Source: Acidovorax sp. NB1 (GTDB lineage Bacteria; Pseudomonadota; Gammaproteobacteria; Burkholderiales; Burkholderiaceae_C). From it: DNA of 64,000 nucleotides. The DNA is taken from NCBI RefSeq assembly GCF_005405905.1, contig NZ_BJHU01000013.1, forward strand, positions 1 through 64,000, read 5' to 3'. A program made the translations under genes and the position numbers. This document shows, in pieces, positions 8,906 through 17,974 of the stretch. Each line of letters starts with the position of its first letter. Position 1 is the stretch's first letter. The notes under the pieces are model-generated. The model saw only the letters and a program-made list of their open reading frames with translations, did no database searches and was not told the DNA's origin.

Positions 8906-9853
8906 TCAGAAGGGGGGCATGCCAACGGCCGAGGCCGCGTTCTCTATGGGAACCGCAAACCCGATGCCGATGAAGGTGCGCGCGGGCGTGGGGTTGAGGA
9001 TGGCGGTGACGATGCCCACCACTTCGCCATCCAGCGTGACCAGCGGACCGCCCGAGTTGCCCGGGTTGGCCGCTGCGTCGAACTGGATCAGGTTGCTGAG
9101 CTGGCGCTTGCCCTCGGGCGAGGTGAATTCGCGCTGCAGGCCCGACACCACCCCCGCCGACACGGAGGGGCCGATGCCAAAGGGGAAGCCCACGGCCACC
9201 ACGTGGTCGCCCGGGCGCAGGTTCTGGGTGGATCGCAGCGTGGCGGCCTCCAGGTCATCGGGCACCTTGTGCGCCTGCAGCACGGCCAGATCGTTCTCGG
9301 GCTGCGCGCCGGTGATGCTGGCGGTGGTTTCCAGCCCGTCGTGGAAGGTGATGCCGATGCGGTCGGCGCCCGCCACCACATGCAGGTTGGTCAGGATGAC
9401 GCCCTTGTCCACGATGACCACGCCCGTGCCGATGCCGCGCTCGACTTCCTCCTTGCCGTTTTTGCTGCGGCTGTAGCCCACCACGCGCACGATGGAGGGA
9501 GCGATGCTCTCGACCGCACGTGCGGCGGCCGAGGGCGGGGTGGTGGTCTCCAGCGTGCGCAGCACGGCGGCGTCAATGTCTTCCTGGGTGATCTTGCGGG
9601 TGGTGCTGCGGCTGTTGTGCCAGGCGCTGGCTACCAGCAGGGCTGCCAACAGCACCACGATGGTCCACAGCGCCCACAGCTGGCGACGGACGGCCGGAGT
9701 GTGTGGGGCGGTGGTCGGGGCGGCACCCTGCGGCGAGGGCGGCGCATCGGCCGAGCGCAGGGCGGCGGTTTCAGGCGCTGCGGGTGCGTCCACCGGGTCG
9801 GGGGCACGGCTGCGGGCGGGGCGAGAGCTGCTGTAGAGGGCGGGCCGGGGCAT
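8906..9853 (-). CDS. Membrane-anchored trypsin-like (S1C, DegP/HtrA-type) serine protease without PDZ domain
   Basis: The 315-residue protein has a proline/alanine-rich cytoplasmic tail, one membrane segment (about residues 58-78) and a periplasmic trypsin-like domain. The catalytic triad is visible as H158 in TNLHVV, D188 in ENDLAVL and S267 in GNSGGP. It ends soon after the protease fold, so the PDZ domains of DegP/DegS are absent. It probably degrades or trims periplasmic or membrane proteins. It is the first gene of the run leading into moxR, DUF58 and VWA, which suggests a joint envelope quality-control function. Confidence 0.9.
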   Translation of the reverse strand: MPRPALYSSSRPARSRAPDPVDAPAAPETAALRSADAPPSPQGAAPTTAPHTPAVRRQLWALWTIVVLLAALLVASAWHNSRSTTRKITQEDIDAAVLRTLETTTPPSAAARAVESIAPSIVRVVGYSRSKNGKEEVERGIGTGVVIVDKGVILTNLHVVAGADRIGITFHDGLETTASITGAQPENDLAVLQAHKVPDDLEAATLRSTQNLRPGDHVVAVGFPFGIGPSVSAGVVSGLQREFTSPEGKRQLSNLIQFDAAANPGNSGGPLVTLDGEVVGIVTAILNPTPARTFIGIGFAVPIENAASAVGMPPF

Positions 9854-10034
9854 CCTGTCACCTTTGCTCTGGGAGCCTGCGGGTGGTCTCGGGGCGTCCC
9901 CGGAGGAGCATTCGCAGGTTCAATTGCGCTGAGGGCTGGCGCACGCAAATGACGGTAGCACGGTTTGCCCGCAAATGCACACGCAGGGCTACCGCATCCG
10001 GTGTTGGGCTGGTTCCATCGGGCATCATCGGCAC

Positions 10035-10907
10035 ATGACCGCCTGGATTGACACCCACTGCCACCTGGATGCGCCCGAGTTCGATGCCGACCGCAGTGCG
10101 GTGCGCCGCGAAGCGATGGTGCAGGGGGTGGGCCATTGCGTGATCCCGGCGGTGGAGCGCAGCAACTGGGACACCGTGCGCCTGCTGGCGCACCAGCATG
10201 GGGACAGCTACGCGCTGGGGATCCACCCGCTCTACACCGGGCGGGCGGGTGACGGGGATGTGGCGCTTCTGGAACAGGTGCTCGCGCAGCACCATGCCGA
10301 CCCGCGCCTGGTGGCGATCGGAGAGATCGGGCTGGACTATTTCGTGCCGGGGCTGGACCCCGTGCGGCAGGAGCAGTTTTACCGGGCCCAGCTGCAGCTG
10401 GCCCGCCGGTTTGACCTGCCCGTGATCCTGCATGTGCGCCGGTCGGCCGACAAGCTGCTCAAGGGCCTGCGGGACCTGCCGGTGCGCGGCGGCATTGCGC
10501 ATGCCTTCAATGGCAGCCTGCAGCAGGCTCAGGCCTTCATCGGCCTGGGCTTCAAGCTCGGGTTTGGCGGCGCCATGACCTATGACCGCGCCCTGCAGCT
10601 GCGCCGCCTAGCGGCCGAGCTGCCCGAGGAAGCGCTGGTTCTGGAAACCGATGCACCTGACATACCGCCTCACTGGCTCTACAGCACGGCCGCGCAGCGG
10701 GCCGAGGGCCAGCCCCAGGGGCGCAATGCTCCGGCTGAGCTGCCGCGCATTGCCGAGGCGCTGGCTGAGCTGCGTGGGCTGTCCCTGGCGGCGCTGGCCC
10801 GGGCCACCACCGCCAATGCCTGCGCAGCATTGCCCCGGCTGGCGCCCTTGCTGGCGTTGCGGGGCGCGAAGGGCGTTGATGCTGTCCAGAACGAAATTGA
10901 GGAGTAA
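10035..10907 (+). CDS. tatD: TatD-family metal-dependent hydrolase (deoxyribonuclease)
   Basis: The 290-residue TIM-barrel hydrolase has the two-histidine metal motif H8-C-H10 in DTHCHLD, the glutamate in GEIGLDYF, the histidines in ILHVRRS and HAFNGS, and the aspartate of ETDAPDIPPHW. These match TatD/YcfH/YjjV nucleases that act on DNA ends and in DNA repair. Length is normal. The ATG at 10035 is chosen because the upstream extension is not conserved-looking and the motif should lie within the first ten residues. It is divergent from the protease operon. Confidence 0.93.
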   Translation: MTAWIDTHCHLDAPEFDADRSAVRREAMVQGVGHCVIPAVERSNWDTVRLLAHQHGDSYALGIHPLYTGRAGDGDVALLEQVLAQHHADPRLVAIGEIGLDYFVPGLDPVRQEQFYRAQLQLARRFDLPVILHVRRSADKLLKGLRDLPVRGGIAHAFNGSLQQAQAFIGLGFKLGFGGAMTYDRALQLRRLAAELPEEALVLETDAPDIPPHWLYSTAAQRAEGQPQGRNAPAELPRIAEALAELRGLSLAALARATTANACAALPRLAPLLALRGAKGVDAVQNEIEE

Positions 10908-11002
10908 TTTGGGAGCTTTGGGCCGTGTGGTAAACGGTTTACAGCTATCTTTTTTTGCTGCCGCCCAAAAGCGCCTGCACGGTTTCGGTCCAGAATCGGC
11001 CC

Positions 11003-11572
11003 ATGTCCGACCTCCGTACCCTCGGCTTCGCGCCTGTTCCTGCTCCCGTTCGGTGGCAAGGCTTGCCGCCGGTGGCGTCCAAAGAGACGGTGGTGCTGGT
11101 GCTGGGCAGTTTTCCGGGCGCGGCCTCCTTGCGGGCTCAGCAGTACTATGCCCACCCCCAAAACCACTTCTGGAAGATCCTGCAAGCGCTCTGGCCACAA
11201 CATCCCTTGCCTGCTGCCGGGCCGGAACACTACACACAGCGCTGTGACTGGCTGCTGGCGCGGGGGCTGGGGCTCTGGGACGTCTATGCCAGCTGCGAGC
11301 GCGAAGGCAGCCTGGACATCAGCATCCGCAACCCCCAGGTCAATGACTTTGCCCGCTTGCTCGGGCGCTGCCCACGTCTCGCGGCCGTGGCCCACAACGG
11401 GGCCGAGAGCTTTCGCCACGCCCCTGCGGTGCTGGCCAGCCTGTGGATGCAGCACAGGCTGCAACTTCAGGCCGTTCGGCTGCCATCGACCAGCCCGGCC
11501 AATGCGTCCTGGAGTTTTGACCGTAAATTGGCGGCCTGGGCCGAGCTGCTATCGGCCCACCACCTGCTTTGA
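11003..11572 (+). CDS. DNA-deoxyinosine glycosylase (uracil-DNA glycosylase superfamily, family 6 type)
   Basis: The 189-residue protein carries the superfamily motif GSFPG at residues 35-39, then YYAHPQNHFW around 48-57, HNGAESF near 132 and LPSTSPAN near 160. This combination is that of the small hypoxanthine-DNA glycosylases, which excise deaminated adenine from DNA. The ATG at 11003 gives a product of the usual size. It is followed after nine bases by the spermidine synthase-like gene, so the two are likely co-transcribed. Assignment is from motif recognition; substrate preference within the superfamily can vary. Confidence 0.85.
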   Translation: MSDLRTLGFAPVPAPVRWQGLPPVASKETVVLVLGSFPGAASLRAQQYYAHPQNHFWKILQALWPQHPLPAAGPEHYTQRCDWLLARGLGLWDVYASCEREGSLDISIRNPQVNDFARLLGRCPRLAAVAHNGAESFRHAPAVLASLWMQHRLQLQAVRLPSTSPANASWSFDRKLAAWAELLSAHHLL

Positions 11573-11581
11573 ACACTTGGA

Positions 11582-12346
11582 ATGACCCGCAAAAAAGAAA
11601 AACTGCAAGAGTTGCCCGAAGTCAGCGTGTCGGACGACGGCGAGGTGCGACACCTGCACCTGGGCACGCCCTGGATCCAGGGTTCCATGCGCGTTGCTGA
11701 CCCGTTTGTGCTGGAGCTGGAGTACGTGCAGCGCATGATGGCCTGGTTGCTGTTTGCCGACCTGGCGCAGGTGTCCAAGGGCCATGCCATGCAGCTGGGC
11801 CTGGGGGCGGGCGCGATCACCAAGTTCTGCCACAAGAAGCTGCGCATCTGCAGCACAGCGATCGAGCTGAACCCCCAGGTGCTGGCGGTGTGCCGCCAGT
11901 GGTTCAAGCTGCCGCCCGATGGCCCCAAGCTGCGCGTGGTGCTGGCCGATGCGGCGCAGGAGATCCGCAATCCCATGTGGCTGGGCACGGTGGATGCGCT
12001 GGCTGTGGACCTGTATGACCATGAGGCCGCCGCGCCAGTTCTGGACAGCCCGGATTTTTATGCCGACTGCCGGGCGTTGCTGACCGAGAAGGGCTGCATG
12101 ACGGTCAATCTGTTCGGCCGGGCGTCGAGTTTTGACCGTAGTCTCCAGAGCATGGCCCAGGCGTTTGGCAACGAGGCGCTCTGGGCCTTCAAACCCACGC
12201 GCGAGGGCAATACGGTGGTGCTGGCACAGCGCACTCCTTCCCGCCCCAAACGCACGGAGCTGGCTGAACGGGCCGAGGCGATCCAGGCGCGCTGGGGTCT
12301 GCCCACCACCAAATGGCTGCGGGCGTTCAAGCCGGTGGCTCCCTGA
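11582..12346 (+). CDS. Spermidine synthase-like protein (SAM/dcSAM-binding fold)
   Basis: The 254-residue protein has the Rossmann methyltransferase/aminopropyltransferase fold, with the nucleotide loop LGLGAGAITKF near residue 75, the acidic end of strand 2 in AIELNPQV near 100, and DLYD near 145. It lacks the N-terminal beta domain of classic spermidine synthases such as SpeE and may use another substrate. It lies nine bases after the glycosylase gene and twelve before the GspE-type ATPase gene, giving a compact three-gene run without obvious functional unity. Confidence 0.82.
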   Translation: MTRKKEKLQELPEVSVSDDGEVRHLHLGTPWIQGSMRVADPFVLELEYVQRMMAWLLFADLAQVSKGHAMQLGLGAGAITKFCHKKLRICSTAIELNPQVLAVCRQWFKLPPDGPKLRVVLADAAQEIRNPMWLGTVDALAVDLYDHEAAAPVLDSPDFYADCRALLTEKGCMTVNLFGRASSFDRSLQSMAQAFGNEALWAFKPTREGNTVVLAQRTPSRPKRTELAERAEAIQARWGLPTTKWLRAFKPVAP

Positions 12347-12358
12347 AAGGTTTGTGAC

Positions 12359-14152
12359 ATGACTGCTTCTGTGAACATCCCGGGCCGCCTCAAAGCCGCT
12401 ACATACATGGGGCCGGTAGACTGGCGCCGCATGGTGCAGTGGCTCAGCGATGACCACGTCATTTCGCCCGAGGAGGCGCAGCGCACCATTGCCCGCTGCT
12501 CGCAGGCCGAAAGCTCCCAGCACGCGCTGGTGCGGCTGGCCAGTGTGGCCATGGAGCGCGCGAGCGACGGCAAACCGCTCGATATCGAGGCATTGTCCGA
12601 GTACCTGGCCACGCGTGCCGGGTTGGCCTATCTGCGCATTGACCCTCTCAAGGTCGATGTGGGCCGCGTGGCCGACAGCATGAGCGCCACCTACGCCGAG
12701 CGCCACAAGGTGCTGCCGGTGCAGGTGACGGCCAAGGAAGTGGTGGTGGCCACGGCCGAGCCCTTCATCGACGACTGGGTGGCCGAGGTGGAGCGCCAGT
12801 CACGCCGCACGGTGCGCCGGGTGGTGGCCAATCCGCAGGACATCCATCGATTCACTGCCGAGTTTTTTGCGCTCGCCAAATCTGTTCGTGCTGCGCAGAA
12901 GGCGGGGGGGAACTCGGGGGGCAGCAGCTTCGAGCAGCTGGTGGAGCTGGGTAAAAGCAATAAGCAGCTTGATGCCAACGACCAGGGCGTGGTCAAGGTG
13001 GTGGACTGGCTCTGGCAGTATGCTTTTGACCAGCGCGCGAGCGACATTCACCTGGAGCCGCGCCGCGAGCAGGGCGTGATCCGCTTCCGCATCGACGGGG
13101 TTCTGCACCCGGTGTACCAGATGCCCATGGGGGTGCACAACGCCATGGTGTCGCGCATCAAGCTGCTGGGCCGCATCGACGTGGTGGAAAAACGCCGCCC
13201 GCAGGACGGCCGCATCAAGACGCGCAACCAGCGGGGGGACGAGGTGGAAATGCGCTTGTCCACGCTGCCGACCGCATTTGGCGAAAAAATGGTCATGCGC
13301 ATTTTTGACCCGGACAACGCGGTCAAGGACCTGGATGCATTGGGTTTTGCGCAGCACGATGCGCAGCGCTGGGAGGCTCTGGTCAAGCGCCCGCACGGCA
13401 TCATCCTCGTGACTGGGCCCACGGGCTCGGGCAAGACCACCACGCTGTACTCCACGCTCAAGCGTGTGGCCACCGAAGAGGTCAACGTGAGCACGGTAGA
13501 AGATCCGATCGAAATGATCGAGCCCAGCTTCAACCAGACCCAGGTGCAGCCGCAGCTCGACTTCAACTTCGCCGAAGGCTTGCGCGCGCTGATGCGCCAG
13601 GACCCGGACATCATCATGGTGGGCGAAATCCGTGATCTGGAGACCGCCGAAATGGCGATTCAGGCCGCGCTGACGGGCCACCTGGTGTTTTCGACGCTCC
13701 ACACCAACGATGCTCCCAGCGCCATCACCCGCATGATGGAGCTGGGTGTGCCTCCCTACCTGCTCAATGCCACCCTGCTGGGCGTGCTGGCCCAACGGCT
13801 GGTGCGCACGCTGTGCAAACAGTGCAAGCAGCCGGACGAGACGGCCTCGCGCGAGGCCTTGGCCGAGGTCGTCAAGCCCTGGAAGATCAATGGCGCCTAC
13901 CAGCCCTACAAACCCGTGGGATGCGTGGACTGCCGCATGGGGGGCTTTCGTGGTCGCATGGGGCTCTATGAATTGCTCACGGTGAGCGAGGCACTCAAGG
14001 ACAGGATTACCCAGGCCCCATCCATCGACACCCTGCGCCGCCAGGCCGTGCAGGACGGCATGCGCCCCCTGCGCTTGGCGGGGGCGCTGCGTGTGGCAGA
14101 GGGCTTGACCACCATGGATGAGGTGATTGCGGCCACACCGCCCCTGGAGTAG
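12359..14152 (+). CDS. GspE/PilB-family secretion or pilus ATPase
   Basis: This 597-residue protein is a hexameric ATPase powering type II secretion or type IV pilus assembly. An N-terminal MshEN/GspE_N-like region (about residues 40-160) precedes the catalytic domain. Walker A GPTGSGKT lies at residues 353-360, followed by the Asp-box EDPIEM, Walker B in DIIMVGEIRD and the His-box STLHTND. A zinc tetracysteine (CKQCKQ then CVDC) lies near 482-525. All catalytic elements look intact. No gspF, pilin or secretin gene is nearby, so its machine must be encoded elsewhere. The start follows the previous gene by twelve bases. Confidence 0.92.
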   Translation: MTASVNIPGRLKAATYMGPVDWRRMVQWLSDDHVISPEEAQRTIARCSQAESSQHALVRLASVAMERASDGKPLDIEALSEYLATRAGLAYLRIDPLKVDVGRVADSMSATYAERHKVLPVQVTAKEVVVATAEPFIDDWVAEVERQSRRTVRRVVANPQDIHRFTAEFFALAKSVRAAQKAGGNSGGSSFEQLVELGKSNKQLDANDQGVVKVVDWLWQYAFDQRASDIHLEPRREQGVIRFRIDGVLHPVYQMPMGVHNAMVSRIKLLGRIDVVEKRRPQDGRIKTRNQRGDEVEMRLSTLPTAFGEKMVMRIFDPDNAVKDLDALGFAQHDAQRWEALVKRPHGIILVTGPTGSGKTTTLYSTLKRVATEEVNVSTVEDPIEMIEPSFNQTQVQPQLDFNFAEGLRALMRQDPDIIMVGEIRDLETAEMAIQAALTGHLVFSTLHTNDAPSAITRMMELGVPPYLLNATLLGVLAQRLVRTLCKQCKQPDETASREALAEVVKPWKINGAYQPYKPVGCVDCRMGGFRGRMGLYELLTVSEALKDRITQAPSIDTLRRQAVQDGMRPLRLAGALRVAEGLTTMDEVIAATPPLE

Positions 14153-14335
14153 TTGGCGCTGCGCCGCTTGGCGTTCTCTTGGGCGTTGCATTGGCATTGC
14201 ACGGGTTGTCCACAAGGCGTTTCTTGCGCTGAAGGGGGGCTGAGGCGTTACCGGATGTAGGTGGAATCCACATTCGCGCGGGCCCTGCTTGCACTCACAA
14301 TCGCGCAGTCAAGATTTCCGCCTAGGAGACAATTC

Positions 14336-14824
14336 GTGAAAATCAAGAGTCAAAAAGACTTTTTTTCCGGCCTCATGTTCATGGGGGTCGGGGTGGCGTT
14401 TGCGTGGGGTGCAACCACGTACAACGTTGGTAACGGCGCCCGCATGGGCCCGGGCTACTTCCCTCTGTTGCTGGGTATTTTGCTGGCCCTGATCGGGGCA
14501 GCCATTACCTTCAAAGCCAGCACCGTGGAAACACAGGACGGCGACAAGATCGGCAAGTGGGCCTGGAAGCCGCTGTTCTTCATCCTGGCGGCGAACTTCG
14601 CTTTCGGCGTCCTGCTCGGCGGCTTGCCCAGCCTGGGCATTCCGGCGATGGGTCTTATCGTGGGCATCTACGCACTGACCTTCATCTCCAGCCTGGCTGG
14701 CAATGAGTTCAACGCCAAAGCAGTGTTCGTGCTGGCCACTGTGCTTGCCATCGGCAGCTATGTGGCATTCGTCTGGGCGCTCAAGCTGCAGTTCCCTGTG
14801 TGGCCAAGTTTCATCACGGGTTGA
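14336..14824 (+). CDS. tctB: Tripartite tricarboxylate transporter small membrane subunit TctB
   Basis: The 162-residue protein has four predicted membrane segments and the TctB-typical N-terminus KSQKDFFSGLMFMGVGVAF. It forms the small membrane subunit of TTT-family carboxylate importers with TctA. The GTG at 14336 is preferred over the longer frame because AGGAGA lies at 14324-14329, six bases upstream. tctA follows 15 bases after the stop. No substrate-binding tctC gene is adjacent. Confidence 0.9.
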   Translation: MKIKSQKDFFSGLMFMGVGVAFAWGATTYNVGNGARMGPGYFPLLLGILLALIGAAITFKASTVETQDGDKIGKWAWKPLFFILAANFAFGVLLGGLPSLGIPAMGLIVGIYALTFISSLAGNEFNAKAVFVLATVLAIGSYVAFVWALKLQFPVWPSFITG

Positions 14825-14839
14825 GCAGGAGCACCGACC

Positions 14840-16351
14840 ATGGATTTGATTAACAACCTCTCGCTGGGTTTTGGCGTGGCCTTCACGTTCCAGAACCTGA
14901 TCTACTGCTTCATCGGCTGCCTGTTGGGCACCCTGATCGGCGTGCTGCCCGGCATTGGCCCGGTGGCCACCATCGCCATGCTGCTGCCCGCCACCTACGC
15001 ACTGCCCCCCGTGGCGGCGCTGATCATGCTGGCCGGTATCTACTACGGCGCGCAATACGGCGGCTCCACCACCGCCATCCTGGTGAACCTGCCAGGTGAA
15101 TCGTCGTCGGTGGTGACCGTGATCGACGGCTACCAGATGGCCCGAAAAGGCCGAGCGGGCCCGGCGCTGGCGGCAGCCGGCCTCGGTTCGTTCTTCGCCG
15201 GTTGCGTGGGCACGCTGATCCTGGCTGCCTTTGCGCCTCCGCTGACCGAAGTGGCCTTCAAGTTCGGCCCTGCCGAGTACTTCTCGCTGATGGTGCTGGG
15301 CCTGATTGGTGCGGTGGTACTGGCTTCGGGCTCTCTGCTCAAGGCTGTGGGCATGATCGTGCTGGGCCTGCTGATGGGCCTGGTGGGCACCGACGTGAAC
15401 TCGGGTGTGGCCCGCTTCAGCTTCGACATTCCTGAACTGACCGACGGCATTGGCTTTGTGACCATCGCCATGGGCGTGTTCGGCTACGGAGAAATCATCG
15501 CCAACCTCTCGCGTCCCGATGACGAACGCGAAGTGTTCACTGCCAAGGTCGAGGGCCTGTTCCCGACCAAGGAAGACTTCAAGCGCATGATTCCTGCCGT
15601 GCTGCGTGGAACGGCCTTGGGCGCTGCCCTCGGTATCCTGCCGGGTGGCGGGGCTCTGTTGGCTGCCTTTGCTGCCTACACGCTCGAAAAGAAGACCAAG
15701 CTCAAACCCGGCGAAGTCCCTTTCGGCCAAGGCAACATCCGTGGCGTTGCATCGCCTGAGTCTGCCAACAATGCCGGCTCGCAGACCTCGTTCATTCCGC
15801 TGCTGACACTGGGCATCCCTCCCAACGCCGTGATGGCGCTGATGGTGGGTGCCATGACCATCCACAACATCCAGCCTGGTCCCCAGGTGATGACCAGCAA
15901 CCCCGAACTGTTCTGGGGCCTGATCGCTTCGATGTGGATCGGCAATGCCATGCTGATCATCCTGAACCTGCCTCTGATCGGTATCTGGATCAAGCTGCTC
16001 ACGGTGCCGTACCGCTGGCTGTTCCCTTCGATCGTGTTGTTCTGCGCCGTGGGTGTGTACTCCACCAACAACAACACCTTCGACATCTGGATGGTGGGTA
16101 TTTTTGGCCTGATCGGCTACATCTTCCACAAGCTGGGAACCGAGCCCGCGCCTTTGCTGCTCGGCTTCATCCTGGGCCCGATGATGGAAGAAAACCTGCG
16201 CCGCGCGCTGCTGCTCTCGCGTGGTGACTGGAGCGTGTTCGTAACGCGTCCGCTGTCTGCCGGTTTGCTGGCGGCCGCAGCCCTGCTGCTCATCATCGTG
16301 CTGCTGCCTGCCGTGAAGAACAAGCGCGAAGAAGCCTTCGTGGAAGATTGA
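14840..16351 (+). CDS. tctA: Tripartite tricarboxylate transporter large permease subunit TctA
   Basis: The 503-residue protein has about a dozen membrane segments. It carries the TctA signature GTLIGVLPGIGPVATIAMLL near residues 33-52 and a second repeat with ALGILPGGGALLAAF near 260, as expected for the duplicated fold. It catalyses uptake of tri- or dicarboxylates or related acids together with TctB and a periplasmic Bug-type receptor. The receptor gene is missing here; Burkholderiales often encode many solitary Bug proteins that could serve. A strong terminator follows the gene. Confidence 0.94.
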   Translation: MDLINNLSLGFGVAFTFQNLIYCFIGCLLGTLIGVLPGIGPVATIAMLLPATYALPPVAALIMLAGIYYGAQYGGSTTAILVNLPGESSSVVTVIDGYQMARKGRAGPALAAAGLGSFFAGCVGTLILAAFAPPLTEVAFKFGPAEYFSLMVLGLIGAVVLASGSLLKAVGMIVLGLLMGLVGTDVNSGVARFSFDIPELTDGIGFVTIAMGVFGYGEIIANLSRPDDEREVFTAKVEGLFPTKEDFKRMIPAVLRGTALGAALGILPGGGALLAAFAAYTLEKKTKLKPGEVPFGQGNIRGVASPESANNAGSQTSFIPLLTLGIPPNAVMALMVGAMTIHNIQPGPQVMTSNPELFWGLIASMWIGNAMLIILNLPLIGIWIKLLTVPYRWLFPSIVLFCAVGVYSTNNNTFDIWMVGIFGLIGYIFHKLGTEPAPLLLGFILGPMMEENLRRALLLSRGDWSVFVTRPLSAGLLAAAALLLIIVLLPAVKNKREEAFVED

Positions 16352-16382
16352 TAGCCCCCGGGCTTCCCGCTTTCCCCGACTG

Positions 16383-16414
16383 AACAACGGCACCCTCGGG
16401 TGCCGTTGTTTTTT
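16383..16414 (+). terminator. Intrinsic terminator after tctA
   Basis: A perfect 12-bp stem (AACAACGGCACC with its complement), CTCG loop and a TTTT tail stand 31 bases after the tctA stop. Confidence 0.9.
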
Positions 16415-16474
16415 GGGCAGAGGCATCCGCTGCTTGCGGCTTCTGCCGGTACACAATCGCGGGCAGAGGTCCGC

Positions 16475-17773
16475 ATGTCCACTCCATTCCATCCCGCGCA
16501 GCATCCCCACCGGGCCATGCTGCACAACGAAATCCACGCCCGCCCTCCGGAGGCGATGAACGCTCCCCTGGCCATCGCCCACATCGTGATGCTGGCCGAT
16601 GCTGCCGGGCGTGAGGCGAGCCGGGCCCATGTGGCCGCGCTTTTGCGCGATCACCACATGGCGCTGCCCGATGCGCACACCACCCACCTGCGGATGGATC
16701 TGGGCGCCTTTCGCATGCGCTGGGAACTGCACACCGAGTTTGTCACCTGGACCTTCATGGTGCCAGCCCCGGTGGAGGCTTTCGGCGAACGCGAGCCCGC
16801 CAGTGCCATTGACGCAGTGCCCCGCGACTGGCTGGCCGCCTTGCCAGGCCAGTGCCTGTGCAGCCTGAACCTGTGGGTGCTGCCCACGCACACCTTTGGC
16901 TCGGGGTCTCTGGTCAAGCATGTGCTGCACGAGGACACGCTGGTGGCATCCACCGTGGCCGATGGCCATGGTGAGGTCTACACCGACTTTGCGATCCATG
17001 CAGATGGCTTCTCGCGCATGGTGCTGCTGGCGGGTGGCATGACCCCACGGCGCCTGGGGCGCCTTGTGCAGCGCCTGCTGGAGATCGAAACCTACCGCAT
17101 GGCTGCGCTGCTGGGGCTGCCTGCGGCCCGTGAAGCGGCCAGCGTACTGGCCTTTGCCGAGCGTGAATTGGCCGAACTGGCCAACGCGATCCGCACGGCC
17201 AACCGCGACGATGAGCCCGCGCTGCTGGACCGCCTGACCCGGTTGGCCGGGCAGGTGGAGAGCCAGTACGCAGCCTCGCATTCGCGGTTTTCGGCAAGCA
17301 GCGCCTATTTCGAGCTGCTGGACAAGCGCATTGAAGACATCGCCGAGTCGCGCCTGGCGGGCATGCAGACCATCCGGGAGTTCATGGACCGGCGCCTGAC
17401 CCCCGCACGCAGCACCTGCGAGTGGGCGGCGCGCCGCCAGGACGCACTCTCGCAGCGCGTTTCGCGCATGAGCAACCTGTTGCGCACGCGCGTGGAGATC
17501 GAGCAGCAGCAAAGCAGCCAGGCGCTGCTGACCACCATGAACCACCGGCAAGACCTGCAGCTCAAGATGCAGTCCACCGTGGAGGGCTTGTCGGTAGCCG
17601 CGATCACCTACTACATCGTGGGCCTGGTGAGCTACCTGGCCAAGGGGGCACAAAAATTGGGCTGGCCTCTGTCGGCCGAGACCACGGCGGCCATTGCCAT
17701 CCCCATGGTGGCTGTGGGTGTGTGGTGGTCGCTGCGGCGCCTGCATCACCGGGTGTTTCACAAGCAGGGCTGA
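16475..17773 (+). CDS. DUF3422 family protein, membrane-anchored at the C-terminus
   Basis: The 432-residue protein starts with the family-typical LHNEIHARPPE stretch near residue 16-26. A long soluble region contains a helical, coiled-coil-like part (about 220-370), and two membrane segments lie near residues 372-392 and 402-420. This resembles other DUF3422 proteins of Alpha- and Betaproteobacteria, whose function is unknown. The C-terminal end recalls CorA-like metal channels in layout only. The ATG at 16475 is chosen because upstream codons overlap the tctA terminator. It stands alone, with no operon partner. Confidence 0.85.
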   Translation: MSTPFHPAQHPHRAMLHNEIHARPPEAMNAPLAIAHIVMLADAAGREASRAHVAALLRDHHMALPDAHTTHLRMDLGAFRMRWELHTEFVTWTFMVPAPVEAFGEREPASAIDAVPRDWLAALPGQCLCSLNLWVLPTHTFGSGSLVKHVLHEDTLVASTVADGHGEVYTDFAIHADGFSRMVLLAGGMTPRRLGRLVQRLLEIETYRMAALLGLPAAREAASVLAFAERELAELANAIRTANRDDEPALLDRLTRLAGQVESQYAASHSRFSASSAYFELLDKRIEDIAESRLAGMQTIREFMDRRLTPARSTCEWAARRQDALSQRVSRMSNLLRTRVEIEQQQSSQALLTTMNHRQDLQLKMQSTVEGLSVAAITYYIVGLVSYLAKGAQKLGWPLSAETTAAIAIPMVAVGVWWSLRRLHHRVFHKQG

Positions 17774-17974
17774 GCGGGCTCGTCTTCACCTTAGTGTTCG
17801 CCTTCGGGGGCGGCTGATGCGGACTTCAGGCATCTCCCCCGCCATCGCTGATGAAGGGGGCGCCCGCGCGCAGCTTCGATGGCGCGGGTGGTGTATGCCT
17901 GTCACACTCGTTGGCTTGCGGGCTCGGCAGGTGCTGCATGCTGAGCCAGACTGTGTTCTGAAAAACGAGGCCCT

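Noticed and set aside
10930..10942. Palindrome GTAAACGGTTTAC before the DNA glycosylase gene, possibly a LacI-type operator
   Set aside because: The one-base centre is unusual, no regulator is near, and a 13-base palindrome can occur by chance in 64 kb.
14309..17761. 1150-residue minus-strand frame across tctB, tctA and DUF3422
   Set aside because: It is antisense to three genes with strong family features, is His/Gln/Arg-rich, and is an artefact of high GC codon use.
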